Source of the DNA: Plumapathes pennacea
Taxonomy: Eukaryota > Cnidaria > Anthozoa > Antipatharia > Myriopathidae
Assembly: GCA_964036295.1 (NCBI GenBank)
Contig: OZ038464.1
Span: 11,952,001-12,016,000, forward strand
DNA: 64,000 nt
Direction: 5' to 3'
The notes beneath the pieces were generated by a model. It saw nothing but the letters and a program-made list of their open reading frames with translations. It made no database searches and had not been told where the DNA came from. Every line of letters starts with the position of its first letter. Within the stretch, counting starts at the first letter, position 1. Made by a program: the position numbers and the translations under genes. Shown here in pieces: positions 36,316 through 52,600 of the stretch.

Positions 36316-36379
36316 TGTTATGAAACATTTTCTTGTTGAAGAATCCATCGGTAGAGCACTACTGAAATAATGGTTCACA

Positions 36380-36455
36380 CAGCAAGTAGAACAAGCGCAA
36401 GCGCAAGCGCAAGAGAATGGAAAAGTTTCCGTTCTCTTGCGCTTCTGCGCTTCAC
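36380..36455. repeat. small palindrome with (AAGCGC)n arms
   Basis: AAGCGCAAGCGCAAGAGAATGGAAA is complemented by TTTCCGTTCTCTTGCGCTTCTGCGCTT. It folds into a hairpin of about 25 bp; an outer CATGTGAAC/GTTCACA pair suggests the ends of a small element. Confidence 0.5.
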
Positions 36456-36749
36456 AAATTTACCATGTGAACTGGTTGTTTGTGCTTAGCTTTACTCATG
36501 TGAACCAGATTTTAATTACGAGAGTTTTGCCAGTATTTCCTGACAGTAACGATTTTTTGGATGCAAGTAATATGCTAAAACACCGTTATCAATCCAAACA
36601 GTTTTGTGTCGAGGTAATAACGGTCGGGATGGGGGCGAACCTAACACTGGACAAGGCCGCCGTCGTTTTGCATAACCTAAATGATATTCATCAAATAAGC
36701 ATTTTACGGATGGCTTCCCCTGAGAACATCCAGATTAAATAACACGAAT

Positions 36750-39700
36750 AACAAACAAGGACAGACAAAAGAATACATTAAGCTCGCCACAGCCGCCTGA
36801 CCGTTAAAACTGTCAGTTGACGCTTATAGTGAAGCTGGTGTCCTGGGTTACAAATTATCTCCAGTGTACGCTGATGAGTCCACAACAGTTAAAAGAAAGT
36901 TCACCGTACAATGCACTTATTGTATGACAATCCTGTGAACCGGGTCAGTGTTATAACTAAAACGTTCAACTGTGGATTATTGATTACAGCCACGACCAGT
37001 CAAGTTATATGGACATAATAACAAGTAACGGAGGTAAGCTAGTAGTTGGTACCACAAAAAAAGTGTGTATATTCTGTGAGTGTAGTTACGTACTATAGAT
37101 TACATACTCCTGGATATAATGTACTGTACTATACTTAGCTTATACTCGACACTTCCAGACATCGTTCATTCAGAATTATGTCACAATGATCAAATAGCCG
37201 AGGATTTCGGTTCTTCGAAATGTTTACTAAAACATTGAATTAGGATTCGGCCGCGCAAGTGTCTAATCAATTTAAATCCTTACAAGTCGCGCGGTCACGC
37301 TATAGCAGATGCGGCTTGATATTGTGTGTGTGCGGCTTTTTGTATGTGTCCGCGTGATGCATTCAGAAAGGTAACAATTATTTGTGACATGGGATCATAC
37401 ACTTCTTGGATGAGTACCGTGTAAATTACGAGTCTACCATACATAAACGTGCGTCTTTAAGTCGACTGACCAATTTATGGGGACAAGTTCGCCGGAACTA
37501 CTTCCTTATGATTGATTAGACTATAAACACTGGTCGGAAAAGAAACTCCAGAGACTACTTGCTATCGGGATTTTTCAGTTGGTGCAAACAAAGACTCGCA
37601 AAGGCAACAGCCACAGACTGCTTATGATCCTAGACATCTGCCTCTTATAATGGACCAAGCGTATCGGTAAGGTATAAAGCCCAGAAGCAAAGGTTTTTAT
37701 CAGTTTTACTGAAACGCCCTGCATTAACAATTTACAAAGGGGGGACCGAGTTTGTATGCTATTCATTATGCCGGGAGAAGCGAACTTCATAAAAAATAAA
37801 ACCTGTTGCGAAGTATGCAAATTTTAAAAATGACTCTTTACAATTTTGAAGACGCCAGTCTGATTACATGCTATTAGGACCAAAGATCCTTCATTTGTCG
37901 CCCAGGAAATGCTAAGGTCGGGATTGAATTATAGTGGACGTTTGATCGAAGGATAACTTTTTTTGACTTGATTTTCTAATTGAGTTGCATGTGATACGAT
38001 CGAGGTTTCGCCCTTCAGTGTGAAAAATTTTAAATTCTGTACTCCTCCCCCTAGAACTCTCCGTGTGTAGCCATTCAATTTTTTCTATTTAAATTATTCT
38101 TACCCGTTACGCTAAGATTTTTTGGGCAAAAAGTCGGGCCAAGGTTTAAAAGATATTAAAAACTGTCTTCATTAGGCGCAAACTGGAAGTAGTGACAGGT
38201 GTAGATAATCCATTGCTTTGTTATCCTCGAGACCTACAATAGGCAAAAAGCGTTTGTTTCAATTTATCCTTTGGCTAGTATGAGTTCGCGCAAATTTACG
38301 CACAAATTCACGTCGTTGGGGAAACAGTGTATGAATAAGTCGTCTATCTACGCCTTATAGCAAAGTTTCATTATTTCCTTTGGCTGATGATAAACACAAT
38401 GCTTGTCTTCGGACATCAATTAGCCCGATCTGTAGATTGTCAAAATGGCTTTTCGTAACACTTCGTGCTATATTTTCATCCGTGTAAAAAAATAAATTAG
38501 TGGGGTTGATGCTTTAGCAACATACACAAGTCACATGTATTTATATGATTGTGCGAGTCATTTAGCTGTCAAGAACGACTTGAAGCGCGAAGATTCAGTT
38601 TTAACGCAATCTGTATTCTAAACAACCTTTTCACTGCGAAAGATGAACTTTACTCAACTTTGGAAACCAATCCTAAACTGCCAAATAAAACCAAAAGTGT
38701 AACCACCCAAATGAAATCTCTTGTTTTGTACATCAGTCTTCGCGTGCTTTTTTAGCGTTGCGTTCGTGGCGGATCGCGAGAAACGTGGAACAGTGAAAGC
38801 CTTAATAAAGTACGCTTTCTGTTGTCAATTTGTTCCATGTTTTTTTTTTTTTTTTTTTTTCGTTTTGTCAACGCCACAGTGTGTCTCCTGCGTCTAATGT
38901 TGTTAAGGTCAAGTCTTTTATTTAAATACGCCTGTCACTTATACTCCATTGTTGAGTCCGTTAAACACTATCATGAGAAAAACACTTTTTCTTACTTTAA
39001 CCCTTCATTCCTGACTTATATGATACAAAGAAATGAGTCTGGTTGGCCAGCTTCGTCCCCGGCCGGATCAAAGTCAATTTATCACCAACGCCAAGAAGAA
39101 GAAGAAAAAAAGATAACACTTATGAATATTACGTTTCCGTAAAGTAACTTTAAACAAACAATTTCTTCCGGAAACGACTGATGTAGAATACAAATTAGCT
39201 TTCTTTTCCATACTTCTTTGTTCAGCGATTGGCACCAAGGTGTGAGCCGAACAGCGTGCACTCCGCGTGGCGAGTTTATCTTCTACGCGTGGCACCGATC
39301 GACTCTGCGCTCTTTGATATTTCAAATCCAATCTAACCATTCACGAAGAAATGTCCCACCGCAGTTGTTCTCGTCTGTGTGGTAGGTCAAAATATGAAAA
39401 ATATAGTTATTATATAAATTACTTTAGGCCGGTAAATCATATATATATATTTTTTAACGAAGAGAATCAATTAGTTTAAAAGACTATTGACGACGGAAAC
39501 GGTAGAACAGGCAATTTTTTTCTTTTTGTTTGTCGAGCGAGGGAAGAACTCTGTAAGAGTAAAAAGTCTTATAACGTTCTCTCTCTCTGTCTTTCATTCT
39601 GATTAATCATAATGACAGTGACGGGAAGAAAGAAAGTCGATTGAATTTTTAATTCTCATTATACCGCTTATGCGAATGCTTCAATTTAAAAAGTTCGTAG

Positions 39701-40183
39701 AATTTATATCGTAAACTCAGAAAAAAACACTTTTGTGTGACATGTTGTTCGCGTGACACGTATGCAGCGGGAAGCCAACATGCAAGCGAGGCCGCAGATT
39801 CAAATTGAGGCGCGTGATTTGAAGTTTACAAACGGAACGAATTGTTACGGAAAACGCCGTTGGATCAAAATGTGACTTTGATGTCGATGTCTGTTGCAAA
39901 CTGAAGGTTATCGAACACTCACTTCCAACAACTCCACGTAATTTTCACTGGAACTGCACAGAACGCGGCGAATCTACTGCTTCTTTCAATATGGCGTTAA
40001 GGTAAACAGTCCATTTCGAGCGCATTTCGTAGCTTTATTTGCATCCTTTTAGATTTGTCGGTAAGCATTCATTCACAGTCTTTCAGGATGTTATATTACT
40101 ACATCAAAATCAGTTTAAGTTTACGAAATGGCGAATGGTTTTTCCAGAGTTGATCACGTTCAGTTTATATTTCGTGGAAGCCT
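36750..40183. other. gene-poor interval, no gene supported
   Basis: AT-rich sequence with poly-T at 38841-38860 and a TA run at 39440-39450. Short frames (such as 38822-39142) are low complexity at their start and match nothing recognised. Confidence 0.3.
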
Positions 40184-40410
40184 GGCCCCGGTTTTTCGAA
40201 ATTAAGCTAATCCAGGATTAACGAAATTCTTTCTCTCGACCTCTCTCCCAATAAACTGCAGGGTTTTGTTCGAAGATGGATTAGAAAGCTTGTTCCAGCT
40301 TAAAACGTTATCAAGATAGTCGTTGTGGACGAAACTTTCACGTTTTCAGGCTAAAAAATAACAAGAAAGTTTAGACCTAATCCCTAATCGTGCTTTGAAA
40401 AACCGGGCCC
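40184..40410. mobile_element. GGGCCCGGTTGTTCAAAGC MITE
   Basis: Left end GGCCCCGGTTTTTCGAAATTAAGCTAATCC, right end ATCGTGCTTTGAAAAACCGGGCCC. Inner motifs AAACTGCAGGGTTTTG and GTCGTTGTGGACGAAACTTTC match the copies at 50067 and 61730. Confidence 0.7.
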
Positions 40411-41089
40411 TGGGAACTATTATCTGTCTAAATCAACAGATGATCAGTCCCGTCATCTTTGTCTGTTGTTTACACCAAAAACGTAACGGATTAGGCGTGC
40501 TTATCGCGCGCGCGACAGCTTGAGTTGAGTGATATATCAGATGTCATAATACGAATGTGTGCCCCAAATTACAGTGCCAAATATACTTTCCTATGAGATA
40601 CGAAAAACACATTAGTCGAGCTAGAAGTAATTTCGGCCTGCATACATTTATTTCACCTTGAGTGGCGAGAGCGAAATGGATTACGTGAGTAGACAGAGCA
40701 GATAAAAATGCGTGGGAGGGTGGGGAGTGTGGGGGAGGGTTAGAAAAGTGCAGAAATAGATAAAAATACAAGGACCAGCATAGAAACAAAGATGTAGAGA
40801 ATAGAAACCAGTACATAGACGGAGAAGCAGGGACATAAGTAGAAAACGAAACAGCTGGAAATAAAACATGCGACCTCTTGCACTGAACGATAATAATTGG
40901 GATAACTTGACATTATCAAGTTTCACTTTTAATCTCGTGTTTCTATGGACACGTCCGAAGAGCTTGGCGTCGCGTTTGTTTGAGATTTGTACAAAGCGCA
41001 GAAAAATGGTCAGTACCTTTGGCTTCAGAGACTTCATTTCAAAGGCATTTCACTTCTAACTGTTCAGTTCTTCTTGTCTTGTCTTGTGA

Positions 41090-41192
41090 CCAGTCTGTCG
41101 ACGTCTGTCGTGATACTAGGTATTGTTGCAACGCCTCATCAGACCAACCCAGGCAAGCTGTCCCGCTGTAGCTGAAGAAATCCTATCCACTG
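41090..41192 (+). ncRNA. possible 5' UTR exon of the third synaptotagmin-like gene
   Basis: Sequence ending GAAGAAATCCTATCCACTG abuts a consensus donor (GTAAGA) at 41193. The left border is uncertain. It shares TGAAGAAATCCT with the putative leader exon at 16168-16260, which may be coincidence. Confidence 0.2.
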
Positions 41193-42007
41193 GTAAGACA
41201 ACTAATTAAAATACGTCCCTCAAATGTTGTTAATTGTGCCCCTTAACATATTTTTCGTGACGCCGTTAAAGCCCACCGAGTATGATTTCAATGCCATAAT
41301 TTTCGTTGGAATTTCACTACTTTATAATATTCAGACATTGGGGCATTTTCCCTCGCCCCTTCGGCGAACTAACACATTGGCCTGCTGTTAGAGAAACGTA
41401 GGAGATACTGTGCAGTATTGCATAAAACTTGTCACTAAAAGACAGGCTTCCTCTAGCCAGTAAAAAGTAAGGGATTCAGAAAGAGAATGTTGGGCTGAAC
41501 TACAAAGTAACGCAATCTAATAAGGTATTTTGGTGGTGGTGGTGATGTTTTTATACAGCGTCATTATAATAATGGAGGTATTAGATAGTAAACGGTGGTA
41601 GTAGTAGTTGAAGTAGAAGTAACAGTAGTAGTACTAGTGAAACTTAGACGTGTTCGCGCGCCGTAATGTGTTCGGTTTACCAGCCGTGCCGCGATGTATT
41701 TGTCTGTGTTATTAATTGTCGTTCTTGTCCGTTGCGGGTTAGCCAGTTGCCCCAGCTTTCGTCTGGCCCGCTGTTAACCGTATAGCAAGTTAGACCCCTT
41801 CATCGTTTTCACTAAGAAACAGAAAATAATGAGACAACTAGAAGGTGAAAGGTGGAGGTAAATGCGGAGGCGGAGGACACCGTGGATTTATTACGTTTTT
41901 CACCGTACGGCCACCTTGCATACTCAATAACAATTTAAGGCAACCTTGTTCGATATACTGAGAACGAACTAATAAAAATATGACAATGTAGGAAAAGTAC
42001 AATTGTT

Positions 42008-42190
42008 TAATCCTTTTACTCCCCAGAGTACGTGATCAACTTTCAATTTTCTCCTTCAGTTTCCGGCATCAGAGATATATCACACAGTTACGGAGTTCTT
42101 GGCCTTTAATACTTTACTGAAAGCTGATTTAATTCATCATTTCTCACTACATCACTCATACATTTTCTTCTTAAGAATCTACAGTTTGAT
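42008..42190 (+). repeat. 'GTGATCAACTTC' repeat abutting the start exon of gene 3
   Basis: Forward copy with GTGATCAACTTTCAATTTTCTCC, GAGATATATCACACAGTTA, GGAGTTCTTGGC, CTCACTACATCACTCATACA and TTTTCTTCTTAAGAATC. The last piece supplies the pyrimidine tract of the acceptor CTACAG at 42178-42183, just before the ATG at 42199, so the repeat may contribute the splice site. Confidence 0.6.
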
Positions 42191-42198
42191 CAACGGCA

Positions 42199-45281
<3,083 letters not shown>

Positions 45282-45289
45282 CACAAGAA

Positions 45290-45455
45290 TGTGCAACGAT
45301 CAACTGCGATTTTCTCCTTAAAATTTTTACCAGAAATATATCATACAGTAAGGAGAACTTGGCTTTTGATACCTTGCTAAGTTAAAAATAGGAATTCCCA
45401 GAACATCACTCACTCTTTTTCTTCTTAAAAGGTTGAGAGAATTTGCATTTTGAAC
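45290..45455 (+). repeat. 'GTGATCAACTTC' repeat just after the gene 3 stop
   Basis: Forward copy: GATCAACTGCGATTTTCTCC, CAGAAATATATCATACAGTAAGGAGAACTTGGCTTTTGATACC, CATCACTCAC, TTCTTCTTAAAAGGTTGAGAGAATTTGC. It starts about ten bases after the stop codon, so it probably forms the 3' UTR. Confidence 0.65.
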
Positions 45456-46667
45456 CACAGTTGTAGCACAAAACTGTTCAATGAAAAGTATAAGGAACAA
45501 ATGCAGGGTTCGTAATTAATGGTTGTTCAGTTATCTTAGTAACCGAATCATTATGCTGGGGCACTTCCCTCGAGACAAACAATGGCGTCAAGAACAACAG
45601 TATCAATTTGGTGCTACTTTTCAACACAATGTGGGGCACCAAAATAATAAGTGAGGGCAACTTAAACATTGACTTGTGGTTGTCCCCGAGATAGTTCCCA
45701 GAACGAGGTTAAGCTGAGGACAAAACTGAAAGTTTGAACCCTGCAAATGTACAGTGGGAGGGGTATGTTGTAAATTGATATTAGAAGATTAGGGAAACAA
45801 GCAAAATTAGTTCCAACATTATCATTCTTTCCTTCAATGGTACCGACCAAGAGAAACTTCGTCCACCTCTCTTGTATACATGAGATCTGAACACAAGGCT
45901 GATTCGGTGTTTGAACTCCATCTAATTAGACACTGGCTGGTTTGGGGCTGTAGACTAGTCATTTGCCTTGTGACATTAATTATCCCGAAACATTAATGAA
46001 ACTAGGAGCATCAAATTGTATTATGGCGATAATCAATAGCTTTTCAGTTTTCAGATGCAATTCTTTATACTGTATGATAGGCATTGGTGAGAGATTTACA
46101 GTCTGAGACTTTACAGAACTATAGAGGACAGAAAGACAGACAAAAAGAGTCTAGAATTCAGCTTGATCACCGCAAACTGCTGTCATTCAGGTCAGTCGAA
46201 GTCATTGCTTGTCAATGTGGGCGTTGTCAGTGTAAAGTTGTAAATCAACCTTACTTTACCATCGTTGGATTTACAGGGAAAAAGACTGCTAGTTTCGCTG
46301 CATGCCAAATTAAGAAAGTTAAGTATGCAAACTTGTCTTAAAATTAATTGTTGAAACTTTATGTTTTTTCTTTTTAGCGGAAAACATTAAAAGGGCTTTA
46401 AATCACATCTTATGAAATACTTGCACCTAAGAAGTCGTAAACAACATGACTGCATGTCGAAAAGAATTTGCCCAAATAATGACATTAGCCGGAGTTTCTT
46501 TCTTATCTTATTTGTATTATTTTGGTGTTTGTTGTCAACATTTGTGGGTCACAGTTCCAGGCGTTTACCGCCACGCGATGGCCCTGGGGACGACTTTGAA
46601 TTATGACCGTTCGAACCTGGGAACGAGTTTGTCTTGGTAACCTGGCTTATAATGTACAAATTTACAA
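45456..46667. other. intergenic, promoter side of ANKLE2
   Basis: No coding exon recognised. ANKLE2 translation begins at its right edge; no TATA box or other decisive element was seen. Confidence 0.3.
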
Positions 46668-49600
46668 ATGGCGGACGAAATTGAAATCTCAGCGCTCTCG
46701 AACCAAGAGCTGCTATGTGAGCTCAAAAAGGAAGGATTGCCAACTGGACCTGTAACATCGACGACTAGGAAAGTGCTTGAAAAAAGGCTTGCCAAAGCTC
46801 GCGGAATTAACAAAGAGGTACAAATATGTACAAGTTCTGTCGAAAGCGAATCAGATGACAACGTCGATTCAGTGAAGACTCGTTCAGAAAGCCAGGAGCG
46901 CTGTGAAGAATCACCGTCGTTGTTTTATGGTGTGTGCTGCGAATTCGAAAGTCCTAATCTTTCTGCCGTGTTCACGGATAGGAGCGAGGCTTTGAGCGCT
47001 GCGAGGAAGGTGAAGGGTTCGAGATTCAAACCTTTTCCGACAAGGGAAGAAGCTGAAAATTTTTCGAGATCCTTCTGCAAAGACAGTAACGTTCAGCCGA
47101 CAATACAAACAAAGCCTTTAGATCCAGTTAGCAATTTTAAGACACCTAAAATACAGGAGCTCACAAGTTTTCGCAAGCTCATCGAGCAAGACAAGCAAGA
47201 CGAAGTTTTAGCGGCGATTCGTGACAACCCCAAATATTTGGTGGCCTCAGGAGACACACCTGTTATTTTACAGGAGGGATTCCGTTATAATGCGTTGCAC
47301 GTAGCTGCAAAGGGCAACATGAAGGAAATGTGTCGCTTAATTATAGATGCCCTTGAGAGTGACTGGTTTTGGAAGAATTTCCTGCAACAAGAAGACAACT
47401 CCGCAAACTACTGCAAGCGGAAACAATTTCTCGTGGATATGTATTTAAACACACCTGAGAAGGGGGTAAGTGATGGAAATGAAGTTTTTTTTAGTCACCT
47501 GTGGCAGGTTCAAAACCACACAGCATTTAGTCATAACATTTCAATGGATTTCAACCTGTTATCTTAGTGAGCCTTTTATATTATGTACATCAGTTGAAAA
47601 TGCACTCCTTTTTCATTAACCAAGTACTTTTGGACAACCTTGGGAATTTTCAAACTTCCCACCCTTTGTCTAGTCTGCTCGAGTCAACACCTTGGGCCCA
47701 GTCCCAAACGAGGGTTGGATCGGAAACACAAAGGGAAAGGAATGTGGTTCGGCTTTCAGCAGCTGCTTGAGGGGGAGGGGCACAAGGTGTTGCGACCATC
47801 AAAACGGCTGCGAGCAGACTACCGTTTGACCAGTCAACAACTATTTAAAATAGCAAACTACAGAATAAAATGAATGTTGTTTTCCAGGCTTGTGATACCC
47901 CCCTGCACTTCGCGTGCAAGTTTGGCCATGTCAACATTGTGGAATTTCTTGTAGCTCACCCTCTTACAGACCGCACCTGCACAAACAAGTTTGGTGAGAC
48001 CCCTGAACAGGTACTGCACCAAACAGAGAAGTGACTTCAGCTAGTGTCCGACGCCTTCTCCTGATATGTAAGGAGTTTGTGTGATTGACAAGTAACCCTT
48101 TTTAAACCCAAGTTCAAAGTTCAGATTCTTTAAACCTTTTGAGAAGAACTTGTAAGAGTGATATAGTGAGAAATTGATAGCTCAATCAACTTTTATCTGA
48201 GAAAGCTATCAAAATGCTATTAGTTTTCCCTGCTGGTGAGAAACTAAGAGAAAATTGAATTGGATCATTCTTTTGAGTGAAAGGGCCAGTGGACAGTTAA
48301 AACACCAATAAAACTTTTATAATGTTCTTGACATGATGAGTATCAGCACAACAATATTATTGAAGTTATGCCAGAGATTTGTTTGCATCCTCAGTGGTTC
48401 TTTCTGTCCCCATGGTTTTTTCCACTTCAGAGACGAGACCACCATTTTACATGGTTGTCTGAATCACAAGTAGGTTAATTTTGACACCTTGAAGGTTCAA
48501 TCCCCACTCAAGTTCAATATTATTGAACCTGCACCTTCAGCATAAAAGTCGACTGTGCTAACTGCTAAGATTTTTCATTTTGCAACAGGTAATTTGCTCA
48601 CGTTGCCCTAAAGTTACAAGTGGGTTAAAAGAGAAGATCAAGAGATTATTGCAAGGTTTGCCTCTTGCCATTTATACTGTGCAAATTTCAGAAATAATTA
48701 TTTTATTAGTGTGTTTAACATTTCAAAGCTGTGAAAGATTACTTTCAATGTCATTTTCTGTCCACAGTTCATAAAAATAATTATACAGTTGAAGCTCCCA
48801 TAAGTGGACACCCTTATTCAGAATAAATGTTTGTAATTGGAACTGTCCACTCACGAGAATGTATAAATACAGAGTTTGACTGAGCTAGAGTTTAAACGGG
48901 GTTTCATACAGGCGTCCGTAAGTGGAGCTGTCTGCTTATGAGAGTGTCTGCCCAGAGAGCTTTGACTGCACAAACATTATATAAACCATATAATTCTCAT
49001 CAACTGCTGTGATGCATATATAAACCAAACAGCACACTTGACCAGCTTCCATGCTACTTCATACTGTAGCTTAGTGGTTAGAGTATTACACTAGTATCAC
49101 GCAGGTCTTGGGTTCAATTCCTATTGAAACCTGGATTTTTTCTGGGCTATCTTTGCAACTGCAATACATATACTTTTATTAGAAAATTTATTTGAAACTT
49201 GTTTATAAAATACCGGTGTCCATTCTACAAAATACAGAGAATTGCTTTGTGCCAGTATTTGGATCTGAAGATGATGCAACCCCACCCAAAATTGGTGAGC
49301 CGTGGTCTCCTGACATGAGTCATGGGGAACTCAAACGACAGAGGAACCAGTTCCTGAGGAACCCAAAACAAGGCAGCCCCGTGAAGTCTGGCATTACAAT
49401 CCGAGCATATGCTGGACCCATGTCTCCTGTAGAGGTGAAGAGCTGTAACTTGCGCCTCGGAAGATTGATCACTCACTGTGTTTAAGTGTGTAAATATTTT
49501 TCAGGCTACTGATTTCCATCGAGTGTGGAAGACTCCTCCATTAAAGTCAGAGGAAAGGAAGAAGTATGCCAATATAAGGAGAGGAGATGGTGATCGTGGC

Positions 49601-52600
49601 CTTGAAAGAATCGGCAGGCAAGAGAGTGGATGTTTAATGAATTTTGTGATTTTTTAGCAATATCACTTTTAGCATATCTACCTTAGACTTGTGTGAATAC
49701 ATTGTACGTTTTAGCACTATGCTGACACAGACTAAAGCTAGTTCTCACCAGGACTAGCATTCTATTGCATGAGCTAAATGCAATGGGTATCTCCTTGGTT
49801 CCCTCCTCATAATTTTGGGTGGAAGTGTGCTACACAGTTCTCTGGACTCTTACCCCATTTCAAACCAAAATATACCTTTCTAGACATTAGACACCCTACT
49901 TCAGACATACATCCTAAAATTTGTGCCCTATTTCAGACTAAATACCAAAACAAACAAAATCTACAACCCTATTCTTGACTAAAAGACTATACCATAGGCC
50001 CATTTCAGACGAAAGCTTGAAAAGGATACCCTTTGGGATGGCACATACTTTAGGGGAGTAACCTCAGGGCCCGTTTTTTTAAAGCATGATTAGGCCATTC
50101 CTAGATTAGGTCTAAACTTTCTTGTCATTTATAAACCTGAAAATGTGAAAGTTTCGTCCACCACGACTTTCTAGATACGTTTAAAGCTGGAACAAGCTTT
50201 TAAAATTATCTTTGAAGAAAACCTTGCAGTTTATTGGCAAAGAGGTCGAGAAAAGAACTGGGCCCAGTTGTTCAAAGCCTGATTAAGCTAATCCAGGATT
50301 ATCAAATTTTTTCTCTTTGTCCTGTTGGCCAACACACTGGAAGATGTTTTTCAAAGACCAACTAAAAAGCTTCTTTTAGCTCAAAACTTATCAAACTTTC
50401 CCGTTGCCAGGCAAACGACGAAACGTTTGCTGCTAATCCAGGATTAGCCTAATTGTCCTTTGAACAACCGGGCCCAGAGGCTAATTGTGAGACAGGATCC
50501 TATAACAGTATTAGCTCTTACACATCATTTTAAATGTCTCTGTAGGCAGCTGGCCCATGACAGAAAAATACATTGGACCGAGTATTGGAGTTTCCTGGGC
50601 TGCTTTGCAGATCTAGCAACACCAGATGGACTAAGGAAACTTGAGCAGTATCTTGCCGACAAGAGGTGCGTAGAGGGATCGTCTCGGACCACTCATCATG
50701 CCGGCATTCAAGGTCCGGACCCAACACGTAAAGCGGAACTTCCTAAAACTCCAGAGAGTCGGAAAACTAACGTGATCGTGTCAGATGATTCCTTTTCCTT
50801 CGGCGAGATTAGCAAAGCAGATGCTGTTTCTTTTGAAAGGAAGGATAAGGTTGCTAGCTCACCACCTTTTATGAATGATGTGAAGAATGCCATGCCGAAC
50901 AATGTGCGCATACACCAACCACCCAGAAAAAGCCTTCATTCTGTTGATAAGGAGGACCTGGAGGGGTGTACGGTGAAAGGTACGTTAAGTTATGATCTAC
51001 AGCCTGGCAATGTTCCTGTCAAGTCACAAGCAGTTGATGCATCTTTACAAGAAAAAGACCCTGTTCTAGAGAACAAGACGTTTTCACTTCAATTCCAGAA
51101 AGATTTGGTGACTGACAGCCCAGAGAAAATCACCAGCAGGAAAATTCCACCAGATGATTTGTTGCAACACAGCCCAGGCGCGACTCCTGATGTCAGCCCA
51201 ACAGAATTATTTAGAGATGAATTGTTTTGTAAGAAGGCCCTTTTTCAGGACTATTCCGACGGCAAGGAACAACAACAGCAGCAGCAAACAGTGAACAGTG
51301 CTGAAAACACAACGCCGGATCAATCACAAGTTCTCACTAAGAATGCAGTATCGCAATGTGGACTCACCTTACCATCAGGGGAAAGATGCGTTTCTGACGG
51401 TGAAAGGGTTTTCCAGTCAGAAATCAGTTCAGCTCGACTAGTTGAACCACAGGAGAGTGCGACAACACGCCATCCAAACCAAAACCTGCAACAGAGCACA
51501 CTAAAAGCGTCACATGCGGATGTCATTTTCAGTCAAAATCTGCCGCCTGGCGACACACGCGAGAAGACCTCTGGCAACTCCACTGAAGAGTTAACAGAAC
51601 AGTTAGCAAACTTGAGAGTTACCGAGGACAGAAGCTGTGGCGATGTTTCATGTTTTCCTAAAGAGTCGCTACCTTTGCCCCACGTTTTGTACAAGATATT
51701 TATTCAAGGGTAAGTACTGGAATGAAATAGCATAACGTTACGTTGGTTTTGTTGGTTTTTCCTCTCACAGAATTCGTATTCTGTTCTCTACTCCTGTTGT
51801 ACTATGTTCTGTTCCGTTTTTCTGTCTTCTTTATGGTCTGTCATTCTCTTCTGTTCTCGCGTTCTCTGTGCTTGTTCTGTCAGTGCTCTGTTCTGTTCCG
51901 TTCTTCTGTCTTCTTTATGGTCTGTTCTGTTCTGTTCTGTATATAAATGATGTAATCAATCAATCAATCAATCTGAATCAATTAATCAAGCAATAGCGTT
52001 ATTATCCCCGAACGAAGTGAGGTAAATAACCACAACGCTAATGCAGTAGTATCGCATCCTTCAAAGACTCGAAGCGTGTCGCCATCTCGAAATTTAATGT
52101 TCGTCTGTCAGTCTGTCGTGCGACCTCATCCCCAGTTCCTATCGCTGTTTAACCAATAAAAAAGGCCGGATCGATCACGTGTGGCCCTGTAGTTTTACTC
52201 GTAGTAAGAGAAATTAGATACAGTATATCGTAGCTGTGTTTACGAAAATGGAAAACTGAAAAACTTGAAACACAACAGTCTCGCGAAGCTCGTCTTCAAA
52301 ACAGAAAGAAACAGGCACGGGCAAGGCGAAATCGTGAAACGATCGAACAGCGCCAAATCCGTCTAGGGAAAAGACGACAAACATGTTATAACGGACAGCA
52401 TCATGAACGGAAGCCTGCCGAAGAAACGGCTCCGCAAAGGGATCAGCGCTTAAAAGCAAATCGGGAGCTTCAGACGCCGTTTTGTGTTAAACTCAGGTAC
52501 TTATTTAGAAAGGACAAGCAACAAAGGTTAGTCAGTGGAAATCGAACAATCACCGTGACAAATATATTCTATCCCGTATAGCTTGTATAAACTCGATCAC

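Noticed and set aside
36116-36370. poly-Thr, poly-Val and Arg/Cys-rich frames
   Set aside because: All derive from the trinucleotide repeat at 36205-36315.
36437-36742. 101-codon plus-strand frame
   Set aside because: It starts in the small palindrome at 36380-36455 and shows no domain or splice context.
49060-49150. tRNA gene
   Set aside because: A- and B-box-like sequences are present, but the ends do not pair into an acceptor stem. A SINE fragment fits better.
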